Shown here piece by piece: positions 53,924-63,151 of a DNA stretch of 64,000 bases. The notes beneath the pieces are model-generated. The model made no database searches, was not told the DNA's origin, and saw only the letters and a list, made by a program, of their open reading frames with translations. This DNA comes from Legionella quateirensis. GTDB lineage: Bacteria; Pseudomonadota; Gammaproteobacteria; Legionellales; Legionellaceae. The stretch lies in the NCBI RefSeq assembly GCF_001467955.1, contig NZ_LNYR01000003.1, positions 124,001-188,000 of the forward strand, in the 5' to 3' direction. Numbering within the stretch: the first letter of the stretch is position 1; each line of letters opens with the position of its first letter. Made by a program: the position numbers and the translations under genes.

Positions 53924-54376
53924 ATGTCTGTTGAATTGATTATCCGCAAAGCATTAATTGATGATGCTCAACATCTTCACCCTTTAATGGAACAATTGGG
54001 CTATCCGCAATCGCCTGATGAATTGCAAAGACGACTTGAGCTATTTACTAATGAACCGCATTACGGTGTTCTTCTTGCGGAAATTGCTGGAAAAGTTGTT
54101 GGTTGGGTTGCTTGGTCTAAAAGCACTCTTTTTGTTTCCGACACAACAAGATTTCATATTGAAGGCCTTGTGGTCGACCAAGGATATCGTAATCAAGGAA
54201 TAGGTAAAAAGCTTATGATTACTGTTGAGGAATTTGCCAGGCAGTTTAGTCCCTGTATCATTGATTTGACATCGGGACTTAGGCGAGCCAAAGAGGGCTC
54301 TCATGATTTTTACAAATCCCTTGGATATCAGAATGAAGGTCATATGGCAAAACTGTATTTAAGGAAAGTGCTGTGA
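53924..54376 (+). CDS. GNAT acetyltransferase
   Basis: 150 residues. Motif A is YRNQGIGKKLMITVE, with HIEGLVVDQ before it and SHDFYKSLGYQ after it. It overlaps the next gene, whose GTG lies on its stop codon. Substrate unknown. Confidence 0.85.
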   Translation: MSVELIIRKALIDDAQHLHPLMEQLGYPQSPDELQRRLELFTNEPHYGVLLAEIAGKVVGWVAWSKSTLFVSDTTRFHIEGLVVDQGYRNQGIGKKLMITVEEFARQFSPCIIDLTSGLRRAKEGSHDFYKSLGYQNEGHMAKLYLRKVL

Positions 54377-55410
54377 ACATCAGAGAATTACAATCTGCTT
54401 TAAAAATTGAGACAGCCACATTAGATGATTATCCTACCATCCAAAACATGGCACGATTTTATGTATATGAACTCTCGCGTGACTGTGGTTTTATTTCAGA
54501 GGATTGGGCTTTACCTTCCGATGGCCTGTATGAAAGCTTCGATTTTAAAAATTACTTTGAAGCGCCGACAAGAAAAGCCTTTCTGATTAAAGTAGGCAAT
54601 GAATTGGCAGGTTTTGCCCTATTAAATCAAGAGGGAATTTACCCTGATACTGCATGGAATATGGGCGAGTTTTTCATTACTGCTAAGTTTCAAGGCAAAG
54701 GTTTAGGGTATTTAGTCTCCTCTGAGCTATGGAACATGCATCCAGGTTTATGGGAAGTTTCCGTGATTCCAGAAAATAAGCGAGGGCTTAGCTTTTGGCG
54801 CAATACTATTTCAAAAATTACACTGGGTAATTACCAGGAAGAAATCAAAACCATCGATTATGATCCACACCAGCCTCAGCGAGTTATTTTTCGTTTTGAT
54901 AGTAAAGCACTTGAATGCAGCGAGCCTTTAGATAGTAAAAAAGAATATCAAATCCAATTTGTTGATGAACTGGATGAAGCTACAGAAAAACGCATGATAA
55001 AGGGATTTATTGCTTATGAGGCTCAGCATGGTATTGACGTCAATTATCGACGTTTTTCAGTAACCATTTCTTCTGCCCAAGGGGAAGTTTTTGGTGTGAT
55101 TAATGCCTATACAGCCTTTTCAGAAATTTATGTAGATGATATTTGGGTAGATAATGTTTATCGTGGTAAAGGGTATGGCAAGCAGTTATTGCTTGCTCTA
55201 GAACATCATTTCAAAGGCCAGGGCTTTAATAATATCAATTTAGTGACCAGTGCTTTTCAAGCTCCAGAGTTTTATAAGAAGTGCGGTTACATAGCAGAAT
55301 TTACGAGAATCAATAAAAAAAATCCCAAGTTAAACAAGACATTTTTTGTTAAATTTTTTAACGAAGAATTAGAAACACAAGGCATTCTTAAGGCAGCTCA
55401 TGGTGAATAA
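54373..55410 (+). CDS. tandem GNAT acetyltransferase (two domains)
   Basis: 345 residues, starting with GTG. The first GNAT (about 10-165) has FQGKGLGYLVSSELW. The second (about 190-340) has VYRGKGYGKQLLLALEHH and APEFYKKCGYIAEF. Two-domain GNATs include enzymes in which only one domain is active; the first domain here looks more diverged. It overlaps the next kinase gene by 11 bp. Confidence 0.85.
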   Translation: MNIRELQSALKIETATLDDYPTIQNMARFYVYELSRDCGFISEDWALPSDGLYESFDFKNYFEAPTRKAFLIKVGNELAGFALLNQEGIYPDTAWNMGEFFITAKFQGKGLGYLVSSELWNMHPGLWEVSVIPENKRGLSFWRNTISKITLGNYQEEIKTIDYDPHQPQRVIFRFDSKALECSEPLDSKKEYQIQFVDELDEATEKRMIKGFIAYEAQHGIDVNYRRFSVTISSAQGEVFGVINAYTAFSEIYVDDIWVDNVYRGKGYGKQLLLALEHHFKGQGFNNINLVTSAFQAPEFYKKCGYIAEFTRINKKNPKLNKTFFVKFFNEELETQGILKAAHGE

Positions 55411-56416
55411 AAATCAACTGGAAACAATCTGTAAAAAATTAAAGATGAAGCAACCTTGCGACTTGCCTCAAAGAGTTTACGGCGGTCTTTTACATAAAAT
55501 GTGGTATTTGGAATGCAATGGCTCGCAATTTGCTGTAAAACAGCTCAATAAAAGGATTCAGTTAACTGAAGAAGTTAAATCCCAATATGAATTGACAGAA
55601 GATATAGCCTTCCAATTTTCCCAGCGTACTATTCCCGCAGTTCATGCTTTAAAATTAGAAAATAATTACTTAATCCTTTCAGAAGATGAGGCTTTTCTTG
55701 TTTATCCTTGGATAACAGCAAAAGCATTGGATAAAGACGCTATATCTGAGGCGCATGCACTTAAAATAGCCACTTTCTTGGCTAAAATTCATCAGATTAA
55801 TCTTAATGTTCCTCAGCTGAGCGCTCAAGAATTTGATATTCATCCTAATGAAAAAATTAGTGTGTTAATAGATCAGTCAGCAAGCCAAAATTTGGTGTTT
55901 AAGGATCAATTAAAAAGTAATCAACGGATTATAATTGAGCTTAACGACCTCTATCAAAAAGCAATACCTATTCTACAAAGTAGCAGTGTAGTAAGCCATG
56001 GTGATCTCGATCAGAAAAATGTTCTATGGGATAAAAATGATGCTCCGTTTCTTATCGATTGGGAATCTGCGCGAAAACTTAATCCCACTTATGAAATAGT
56101 CAATTGTGCTCTTGATTGGAGTGGAATTACTACTCCACTGTTTCATAAGCCTTTATTTATAAAAATGTTAAAGACATACGCATCTTCTGGAATAACAATA
56201 AATCACGATCATTTGGAAGCGGCCTTTTATGGTGTTCTGGGCAATTGGATCAATTGGTTGGTGTATAATATAGAGCGTTCTTTTAGCTCTGATAAAGAGC
56301 AGCAGGATATTGGTATTGAGCAGGTTCTTCAGGTTTTGCCTACTATTATTCAAGTCAAAGTGAGTATTACTGAATTAACTCAATTAGTAACACGTGAATT
56401 AAGAATAAACTGTTAA
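55400..56416 (+). CDS. APH-fold phosphotransferase
   Basis: 338 residues. The catalytic loop is SHGDLDQKNVLWD, with the metal-binding segment APFLIDWESA. The N-terminal lobe includes SQFAVKQLNK, where Lys is the likely ATP contact. Relatives phosphorylate aminoglycosides or thiamine or choline. It is the second APH-type gene in the array. Confidence 0.83.
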   Translation: MVNKNQLETICKKLKMKQPCDLPQRVYGGLLHKMWYLECNGSQFAVKQLNKRIQLTEEVKSQYELTEDIAFQFSQRTIPAVHALKLENNYLILSEDEAFLVYPWITAKALDKDAISEAHALKIATFLAKIHQINLNVPQLSAQEFDIHPNEKISVLIDQSASQNLVFKDQLKSNQRIIIELNDLYQKAIPILQSSSVVSHGDLDQKNVLWDKNDAPFLIDWESARKLNPTYEIVNCALDWSGITTPLFHKPLFIKMLKTYASSGITINHDHLEAAFYGVLGNWINWLVYNIERSFSSDKEQQDIGIEQVLQVLPTIIQVKVSITELTQLVTRELRINC

Positions 56417-56471
56417 CTTTACTCAACTTTGATTACCATATCGCACGAACTTAAGTTTCAAGGAATGTTTC

Positions 56472-57269
56472 ATGACGAACATCAACAATAATAAAGCTGC
56501 ATTAGTGACCGGAGCCAGCCATGGAATTGGTCTTGAACTCGCTAAAATTCTTTTAGGTGACGGCTGGGTTGTCTATGGAACAGGGCGGGATGTGAGCAGC
56601 TTAGCGGATACTAAAGCGCTATTTCCTCGTTTTGTTCCAATTCAATCGGATTTTACCCGCAATAGTGATATTGAAGAGGTTGCAAAAATTATTAATGAGT
56701 TTGGAATACCACTTCATCTTTTAGTTCAAAATGCAGGAATGAAAAGCCCGCCACGTCCATTAACTGAATACGATTGTGACAGTATTGATGAAGTGTTTCA
56801 GGTTAATTTATTAGCTCCAATGAAACTAACGGCACTCCTTGCGTTAGGGATGCCTGAGAAGTCTCGGATTTTATTTGTTACATCAAGAGCAGCCACTTTG
56901 AAACTTAAGGAAAGTTCAACATACTGTGCCAGTAAAGCTGGTTTGGATGAAGTAACCGCTATTGTGAGAAAAGAGTTAGCCGAGAAAAATATCGGCGTGT
57001 CTTGTGTTATTCCGGGGGAAGTGGATACAAGAATTCAAAAAATCTTAAGAGAAACAACTTCATTTCATTTACATAAAATGTTTGATGAGGCATATCAGTC
57101 CGGTCAATTAATTAGTCCAGAAACTTGCGCGGAATTCCTTAAATGGTTTCTTTGCAACTTATCTTTTGATGAATTCAAGCAAAGTAATATGCCTGTTTCC
57201 ATCTATGAAGAATGGCATCATCCATTCTGGCTTAGAGATAGGAATCAGCTACCTCCTTTTCCTTTCTAA
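56472..57269 (+). CDS. short-chain dehydrogenase/reductase
   Basis: 265 residues. The NAD(P)-binding motif TGASHGIGLELA (about 14-25), LVQNAGMK, the catalytic Ser in FVTSRAA and the YxxxK motif in STYCASKAGLDEV are all present. It could reduce a carbonyl in a toxic or nutrient compound; substrate unknown. It ends the plus-strand array. Confidence 0.9.
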   Translation: MTNINNNKAALVTGASHGIGLELAKILLGDGWVVYGTGRDVSSLADTKALFPRFVPIQSDFTRNSDIEEVAKIINEFGIPLHLLVQNAGMKSPPRPLTEYDCDSIDEVFQVNLLAPMKLTALLALGMPEKSRILFVTSRAATLKLKESSTYCASKAGLDEVTAIVRKELAEKNIGVSCVIPGEVDTRIQKILRETTSFHLHKMFDEAYQSGQLISPETCAEFLKWFLCNLSFDEFKQSNMPVSIYEEWHHPFWLRDRNQLPPFPF

Positions 57270-57285
57270 TTCATTTATGAATTTT
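57268..57285 (+). terminator. weak AT-rich hairpin after the SDR gene
   Basis: AATTCATTTATGAATT followed by a short T run can fold into a small hairpin directly at the stop codon of the array's last gene. The stem is AT-rich and short, so termination is uncertain. Confidence 0.25.
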
Positions 57286-57386
57286 TACGATCAGTTCCAA
57301 TAAAAATTCAACTTTGCAGAATAGATGCTTCATTTGTTTATTTTTCAAGGCATAATTCTTTTATGGAGGATATGCCTTCGCTCTTT

Positions 57387-57824
57387 CTACAATTGTTTCC
57401 TCAAATAGATTCGATCATGCCCTTCTAAATAATTGTGAATTGTTCCTAAATGCTGATAGCCTTGTTTTAAATAAAATCCTTCTGCCTGAAAAGAAAAAGT
57501 ATCTAATGTTGATACTGGAATTCCTCGTTTAATTGCTTCGGCTTCAACGCTGCGTAATAGCTCAGCACCGATACCAAGACCACGGTATTCGTCATTAACC
57601 CAGAGGACGTCAACGTATATTGAGCTTTTATGAGCATACACAATAGCTCCGCCAATAATATTACCTTCGTTATCTTTCACATAGATTGAGTAACGCTCTG
57701 GTTTGGTTCCCGTAAAAGGAGCATTAAAATTTACTATCCCATCACGAATAATTTTATCTTGCTGTTCTAGTAGCTTGGGGTCTATAACAAGCTCTAGTTG
57801 GTAATTCATTTGCGATTGATTCAT
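57387..57824 (-). CDS. GNAT acetyltransferase
   Basis: 145 residues. Motif A is YRGLGIGAELLRSVE, preceded by YVDVLWVND, with EGFYLKQGYQHLG near the end. It resembles the GNATs in the plus-strand array, and is about 110 bp beyond the convergent SDR gene. It is probably cotranscribed with the methyltransferase upstream. Confidence 0.85.
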   Translation of the reverse strand: MNQSQMNYQLELVIDPKLLEQQDKIIRDGIVNFNAPFTGTKPERYSIYVKDNEGNIIGGAIVYAHKSSIYVDVLWVNDEYRGLGIGAELLRSVEAEAIKRGIPVSTLDTFSFQAEGFYLKQGYQHLGTIHNYLEGHDRIYLRKQL

Positions 57825-57842
57825 GAGTTATATCTTTTAAAA

Positions 57843-59258
57843 TTATTTTGAATACAATAAATCATTGACAACTTCCATAGTAATTTCGGGTAGTTTTTGT
57901 GTTTGATCAATACTCTCTTGAATGGTTATAACAGCTTTTTTAATTTCATTGGGTAACATCTCAGATGGTGCATTGTCGTTTGGCCAAGAAGCATCTCGAG
58001 TCGCTTTATCAGGCCAACGAGAATAGGCAAGCCACATACCATCGTTAGTTTTATGCAGGCAAGAACCTAACGCACCGCGATATTGCACAAAATAGGAAGC
58101 GACCTGATGCCAGGCCTTTTGATACTCCATCTCAAGCCCGGGCTTAATAAAAGCTCGGTAAATAACAGCAAAACATTTTTTGGAAAGCAGCTTAAATTGT
58201 TCTAGCGCTTCTTCAGGTGTTATATCCTGGGTTCCTAAAACCTCTTCTGCTTTGAATATGTTTATCCCTTTGGGTATTGAAAATTGAGAAGTAAAATACA
58301 TTTGATCAAGGCCTATTCCAAAAGCACAATGCTCATAGCCTAGAACACGAAAGTAATTAATTGGTTGTTGGTTTTCATTAGTTAAGACATAGTTTTTGAA
58401 TTTGGGATTATAAAATCCATAAGTCATGTAATAATGAATACCTTGCCTTTCAAGATGTTGAATGATTTGAACCAAATTCTGGTGCATTTTTTCAGGCGAA
58501 TAAAGTTCAACATACATCCCAGCCTTTTCAACCGTTGAGTGTTCATTCTCGGGATAAGGAGGATTCAGCGCCACAAAATCACCAGGTGCCGCAATCGAAA
58601 TTACCTCCATAAAATCACCACTTCTGAATGAAACCTGATTCGCATTAAGTAGGTTAGATACACGGTCAACTTCACTCAAGAACAGTTCCAACGACAAATT
58701 CGCATGTTCAAGAAATCGATTGGCGTTTTTTCCTTCAAATAATTCACCTTCGCGATAGATAATATTCAATTCCTTATCATAAAAAAGGATTCCGCCCCAT
58801 GAATGATTGATGATAAAAGGAAGCACCAAAGATTTTTCTTCATGCTCAGTTTCTTGATTGTAATTCTCAATCACCTCAAGAAAAAAATCTTTCTTTGATA
58901 TGGAAACATTATATTTTTCTATTAAGGCAGCATAAGAAGCTTTGATAAGAGCAGGATTGTCTCTAATTAATTGCAGTGTATGAATCAGAATTTTATTGCT
59001 GTCATTGATAATATATTCTTCTGCAAGGCCAACTTCCATTGCAGCCATGCTCCAGGAAGCAGAACCAGCAAAAGGCTCAATGGCTTTCTTGTATTTTTGT
59101 CCCTTATTATTTGCCAATAATACAGAGAAATGTTCATTCAACCAGCTAGTGTCAGGGGACATATGCCCTGTCAAATCGGGAAGAGTAAGGTACCTATTTC
59201 CGAGATAATGGAGCGGCCCTCCATGATTTTGAGTTAATTGAATAGCTCTTGGGTTCAT
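57843..59258 (-). CDS. D12-class adenine methyltransferase fused to an ABM-like domain
   Basis: About 471 residues. The N-terminal part resembles Dam-like D12 methyltransferases: HYLGNRY at the start, motif I PFAGSASW (about 62-70), and the catalytic motif NPPYPE, where NPPY replaces the usual DPPY. Residues about 355-440 look like an antibiotic-biosynthesis monooxygenase (ABM) domain (FAVIYRAFIKPGLEMEYQKA; YRGALGSCLHK). That fusion is unusual. No restriction enzyme gene is adjacent, so it is an orphan modification enzyme or acts on another substrate. I chose the ATG over a GTG three codons earlier; neither has a clear ribosome site. Confidence 0.75.
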   Translation of the reverse strand: MNPRAIQLTQNHGGPLHYLGNRYLTLPDLTGHMSPDTSWLNEHFSVLLANNKGQKYKKAIEPFAGSASWSMAAMEVGLAEEYIINDSNKILIHTLQLIRDNPALIKASYAALIEKYNVSISKKDFFLEVIENYNQETEHEEKSLVLPFIINHSWGGILFYDKELNIIYREGELFEGKNANRFLEHANLSLELFLSEVDRVSNLLNANQVSFRSGDFMEVISIAAPGDFVALNPPYPENEHSTVEKAGMYVELYSPEKMHQNLVQIIQHLERQGIHYYMTYGFYNPKFKNYVLTNENQQPINYFRVLGYEHCAFGIGLDQMYFTSQFSIPKGINIFKAEEVLGTQDITPEEALEQFKLLSKKCFAVIYRAFIKPGLEMEYQKAWHQVASYFVQYRGALGSCLHKTNDGMWLAYSRWPDKATRDASWPNDNAPSEMLPNEIKKAVITIQESIDQTQKLPEITMEVVNDLLYSK

Positions 59259-59380
59259 AATGGTCACTATGTGGTAAATTTACTTAGCTGCACATCTTAA
59301 CATGAACTAATAAATTTTTTATTCTATTGATCAAGCATATCTTATTTTTTTAATCATTGATGTGGCGCATTATTGTGATA

Positions 59381-59836
59381 TTAAAACATACTATTTGAAT
59401 TAGCTGATTTTACTGGAATATCTTGTATTGCGTCCCAATGTTCTATGATTTTCCCGTTTTCTAATTTGAATAAATCAAAAATAGCTCTACCCCGAGTGCC
59501 AGGCTCACGAATAGAATGTACATGAAGAATAACATAGTCCCCATCAGTAAAAATTTTTTTAATTTCACTATGAGAATTAGGATAATATTCAATTAAATAT
59601 TGAATAAATGCTTTTAAACCTTCAGGTCCATCAGCGGCAACAGGGTTATGTTGTTTATAATTTGTTCCCAGGTACTTTAATGCTGCTTCAAAATTTTTTT
59701 GATTAATTGCTTTATTATAAAACTCAGTAACTATTTGTTTATTCATTTTTTGTTGCTCATCAATAAATGCATAGCTATTGTTAATAATTGATAGAAGCAA
59801 ACTTATAGCAAAGATTTTTGATTTATTAATAATCAT
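59381..59836 (-). CDS. secreted NTF2/SnoaL-like protein
   Basis: About 151 residues. A signal peptide ends near NNSYA. The mature part is a SnoaL/NTF2-like domain: VTEFYNKAINQKNFEAALKYL, YKQHNPVAADGPEGLKAFI and ENGKIIEHWDAIQDIP. Such proteins are cyclases, dehydratases or ligand binders. The chosen ATG gives a clean signal peptide; an ATG nine codons earlier overlaps the dienelactone hydrolase gene. Confidence 0.8.
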   Translation of the reverse strand: MIINKSKIFAISLLLSIINNSYAFIDEQQKMNKQIVTEFYNKAINQKNFEAALKYLGTNYKQHNPVAADGPEGLKAFIQYLIEYYPNSHSEIKKIFTDGDYVILHVHSIREPGTRGRAIFDLFKLENGKIIEHWDAIQDIPVKSANSNSMF

Positions 59837-59849
59837 AAAACACCATTGG

Positions 59850-60668
59850 TTATTTATTCTCATGGTTTATCTTGAGATAGCCATCAAAAAATTCGGGTAA
59901 ATCTTTCAATGCTTGTGCTCTTGCTGCTTCATTAAAACCAATATGATAATGCTCTCCTTTTTCGTCAATAACTTCTTTTGAAACTGGAAACTCAAAGTTA
60001 TCAAATCCGTGCAATGCATTTTCATAAATTTGGATGGAAACATTTTGATTGCTACCAGTACTATGGTCGACTAACTGAACGCAATCTTGGGTAGTTGCAC
60101 GATCATCATTTTCCCCAATAAATAGTTTGGTGATGGCTCTTAGTTTTGTTCCTTCTTCAAGTCGATGACATACGCCATAAAAAGAAGCCGCTGCTTTAAA
60201 AGAGAGCTTTTGGTAAGGTTTCGGATCTTGTTGTGATAAGGCCATGATTTTCAATACATCAAAGCCTCCCATAGAGAATCCCAAAAGTCCTATTCGGTCG
60301 GGATCAACAGAAGGAAGCTGCTTAAGATATTCATAGGCAGGAACGATATCATCAAGTTGTGCTTGTGTTGCTCTTTCCCAGCCTACTGAGCGGCGATCTT
60401 CCCAACCTCTGGGTTTAAAACTGTCTATCATATAGACTACGTATCCATGCTCTTTTAATCGGGTGGCCCAATCATAATTCACTTTTTCGATACCGGTACT
60501 CGCGTGCAATAATAAAATAGCAGGAGATCTCATCGTTGCATCAGGAATATAAAGACTGTGATGTGGATCATTGGGATCAAAGACATAATCTTCATTATGT
60601 GCTAGTACTTCAGTACACACTAATAAAATAAATAATATAAACAGCATCTTGGGATGGAAAAACATCAT
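59850..60668 (-). CDS. secreted dienelactone hydrolase family protein
   Basis: 272 residues with a signal peptide (about 1-24). The alpha/beta-hydrolase nucleophile is in GLLGFSMGGFDVL (Ser), and a likely acid and histidine occur in LFIGENDDR and ENALHGF. It would hydrolyse an ester or lactone outside the inner membrane. AAGGAA precedes the ATG. It belongs to the operon under the MarR-linked promoter. Confidence 0.88.
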   Translation of the reverse strand: MMFFHPKMLFILFILLVCTEVLAHNEDYVFDPNDPHHSLYIPDATMRSPAILLLHASTGIEKVNYDWATRLKEHGYVVYMIDSFKPRGWEDRRSVGWERATQAQLDDIVPAYEYLKQLPSVDPDRIGLLGFSMGGFDVLKIMALSQQDPKPYQKLSFKAAASFYGVCHRLEEGTKLRAITKLFIGENDDRATTQDCVQLVDHSTGSNQNVSIQIYENALHGFDNFEFPVSKEVIDEKGEHYHIGFNEAARAQALKDLPEFFDGYLKINHENK

Positions 60669-60683
60669 TTTAATTCCTTAGTT

Positions 60684-61403
60684 TTAAACAGTTAGCTTTA
60701 GACAGGATGCCTCATTATTTTCTAGCTTTTCCATGTGCTCTTTTAGATTACAAATTTCATCAAAACGAGCACCTTCATGAATTCGAGTGAGTGCTAACGC
60801 TTCCTTTTCCTTAATCTCTTCTGCTTTATTAATAGCATTAACTGCTTCTTCTTTATTCATGACAATAATGCCGTCTTCGTCAGCAAATATCAGCTCACCA
60901 GGATTTACCTCAACAGAACCACAATTGATTGGTTTTTTTATACTGCCAATTTTATTTTTACTTCCAGATTTGGCACATTGCCCCTTAGCAAAAAAAGGGA
61001 TATTGGTTGCTCTGATTTCAGAAACATCGCGACAATTTCCATCAGTAATAATGCCACCAAAACCTTTTGTTTTCGCCACATCTGCACACATGCCGCCCGC
61101 TACCGCAAGCTTGGTGCCGCAGGAAGCGATAACCAATAAAATAGGAACTCGGTCATCAGAACAACCAAGTTCGAGTATAAAATCAGGCAAGTCATCCAAA
61201 GCTTGCATGGTAGATAAAGAATCTTGAGCTGAGTTAACTGTATAAGCTCTACCTACAATTTTTGTTTGTGGCGATGTGTTAAAAGAATGAATATCTGAAT
61301 CCATGAGACGCACACTGGGTAAGGCATCACAGATTAAGGACGTTGACAGTTGAGATAATCGCTTACATATTTCAACATAACTATGTTCAATCTTTAGTTT
61401 CAT
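60684..61403 (-). CDS. RraA-like aldolase/decarboxylase family protein
   Basis: 239 residues. GGMCADVAKTKGFGGIITDG, then NCRDVSEIRATNIPFFAKG, is the RraA/HMG-aldolase signature, with the Arg-Asp pair of the metal site. Members include 4-hydroxy-4-methyl-2-oxoglutarate aldolase and RNase E regulators. Among catabolic genes, an aldolase or decarboxylase role is more likely than RNase control. Confidence 0.85.
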   Translation of the reverse strand: MKLKIEHSYVEICKRLSQLSTSLICDALPSVRLMDSDIHSFNTSPQTKIVGRAYTVNSAQDSLSTMQALDDLPDFILELGCSDDRVPILLVIASCGTKLAVAGGMCADVAKTKGFGGIITDGNCRDVSEIRATNIPFFAKGQCAKSGSKNKIGSIKKPINCGSVEVNPGELIFADEDGIIVMNKEEAVNAINKAEEIKEKEALALTRIHEGARFDEICNLKEHMEKLENNEASCLKLTV

Positions 61404-61452
61404 AAATAATCCTTAATATATCGATTCAGTTCTATCCAATTTGTATGAGGTT

Positions 61453-63048
61453 TTAGGGATAAAATAGGTGAAAATCTCCCTCATTTAATAAAGTGGTTAT
61501 TGGTTGATAATCTAAAGTATTTGCTGCTTGAGTAGCATTTTGGAATTTCAATCCGATGACGGATGCCATTGCTGACCAGGAGGTGGGTTTAAAATTATAC
61601 TGTGTAACATAGCCTTTTTCATAAAGGTTTGTTGTTACAAAATAATCATAACCCCGAGCAATAGTGTCAGGTTTCCAAAGTATTTCTTCTCCGGGTGCCG
61701 GGGTAAGGATAATTTGCTTTGCTTCTGCTATCTCTTTTTCAAGAGTGTAATTATCAATACCATAAGTAGATAATAATATTTGTGTTTGATATTGATTGAT
61801 TAATTCCTCAGTCAAGCTTTTGAGTTTATCTTTCTGGGATTCGCTGTCTAGATAAACAATATCGGGATCATACACTTGATTGTCAATTAAAAGTCCGCCG
61901 CTTTTGATAACCGTACTTTTCCAATATTCATATCCTCTTAACATTTCACGTCCTTTAGAACCATCACTCCCTGTCAATGGTAAAGCAACCCCCATGCGCA
62001 GTTTTTTGTGTGTCCTTGGGGTAAACTCAGGGACGAATGCTAAACCATTTGGTCCAACATGGGTTGGAATAGAGATGAGTTCAAAATTATGCAGATCTAT
62101 TTTAGATAAATGCTTGTCTGTTGCATTAGACACATAAGCATATTGACCGTCTGGATCAATTAAAACGTTAATTGGATTTAATCCGGTGACTAATCGTTTT
62201 ATCACTTTGCCTGAATGAACATCAATCACAGCAACCTGGTGATCAAAGGGCGCAGGTGCTAAGACATAGTTTTGATCTGGAGTAATATCTGAGTAAAGAA
62301 TTGGTCCTAGATTTAAATTAGTTAATTGTTTTTTAATGGCGAGGGTATCGGGATCAATAAAGACGATCTGATTGACAGCTGACACCATTAAGGAACGATT
62401 ATCTGGCGTATATTTTAAACCACGTACAGCTGAGGGCAAGGTGAGGCTTCCAGTAATTACTCCTGAATCAGGATCGATTCGAATGACGCCATCTTTACCC
62501 GCCATTAACCATAATGTTTTTCCATCATTAGAAAAAAACAGATTATGTGTATTAGGACTGACCGCAATTTTTTTGACGATGGTTTTGGTATCGACATCAA
62601 AGACGAGAATCTTTCCACCCTTTTCCACATTAACATAAAGTTGTTTTTCAAAAGGAGGTCTTAACTTAACACCATGAGGCGCGCTATCGATGTCTGAATA
62701 GTCTTTATTCTCTAGTGATTCAAAAGTAAATAGCCGATATTTCTCGACTTGATTTAATAAATCGATAACAGAAATGGACACACCGGGTACACCAGATCCA
62801 CTGTCATAGTCTCTAATCCCGAAATTACTGACATAAGCTGTCTTCCCATCTTTTGTAACAGCAATCTCATGAGGAAGGAAGGCAAGTTTCAGACTACCTT
62901 TTCTTGCACCTGTATCGGGATTATAGAAACTGATACGATCGGCATTTTCTTCAACAACAGCTAGCGTGGTGTTGATAGAAGAGGAGTAAGTAAAGCCATT
63001 GAAAATCGATAGAGCAAAGAATAGGCTGTAGGTTTTTTTGAACATCAT
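61453..63048 (-). CDS. secreted YVTN beta-propeller fused to ABC-type ligand-binding segment
   Basis: 531 residues with a signal peptide (about 1-22). Residues about 25-340 form a YncE/YVTN beta-propeller: TAYVSNFG, PNTHNLFFSNDGKTLWL and QYAYVSNATDKHLSKIDL are repeat units. Residues about 350-531 resemble the first part of a LivK-type periplasmic ligand-binding protein: MGVALPLTGSDGSKGREMLRGYEYW and LLSTYGIDNYTLEKEI. The second lobe appears short. The fusion may sense or bind the substrate of the downstream enzymes. It leads the operon, divergent from the MarR gene. Confidence 0.75.
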   Translation of the reverse strand: MMFKKTYSLFFALSIFNGFTYSSSINTTLAVVEENADRISFYNPDTGARKGSLKLAFLPHEIAVTKDGKTAYVSNFGIRDYDSGSGVPGVSISVIDLLNQVEKYRLFTFESLENKDYSDIDSAPHGVKLRPPFEKQLYVNVEKGGKILVFDVDTKTIVKKIAVSPNTHNLFFSNDGKTLWLMAGKDGVIRIDPDSGVITGSLTLPSAVRGLKYTPDNRSLMVSAVNQIVFIDPDTLAIKKQLTNLNLGPILYSDITPDQNYVLAPAPFDHQVAVIDVHSGKVIKRLVTGLNPINVLIDPDGQYAYVSNATDKHLSKIDLHNFELISIPTHVGPNGLAFVPEFTPRTHKKLRMGVALPLTGSDGSKGREMLRGYEYWKSTVIKSGGLLIDNQVYDPDIVYLDSESQKDKLKSLTEELINQYQTQILLSTYGIDNYTLEKEIAEAKQIILTPAPGEEILWKPDTIARGYDYFVTTNLYEKGYVTQYNFKPTSWSAMASVIGLKFQNATQAANTLDYQPITTLLNEGDFHLFYP

Positions 63049-63080
63049 TAAATCCCTTTATAAACACAAAATGTGCCGCC

Positions 63081-63131
63081 ATGATAGTAAGGGAATACGA
63101 TATTGTCAATATATATAGGTGCCTATATAAT
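63081..63131. promoter_or_regulatory. overlapping divergent promoters with a MarR-type operator
   Basis: Plus strand: TTGTCA (63103-63108), 17 bp, TATAAT (63126-63131), driving the MarR gene. Minus strand: TTGACA (63109-63104), 17 bp, TATCAT (63086-63081), driving the propeller operon. The -35 boxes overlap. The near-perfect inverted repeat TATATAGG-TG-CCTATATA (63112-63129) lies in the plus-strand spacer and reaches the -10 box. Binding there would repress marR and, by blocking the shared -35 area, possibly both. Confidence 0.75.
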
Positions 63132-63151
63132 AGCGCAAAAAGGAACTATCC

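Noticed and set aside
57270-57386. A regulatory RNA or site between the convergent genes
   Set aside because: Only a weak AT-rich hairpin is visible and nothing else stands out.
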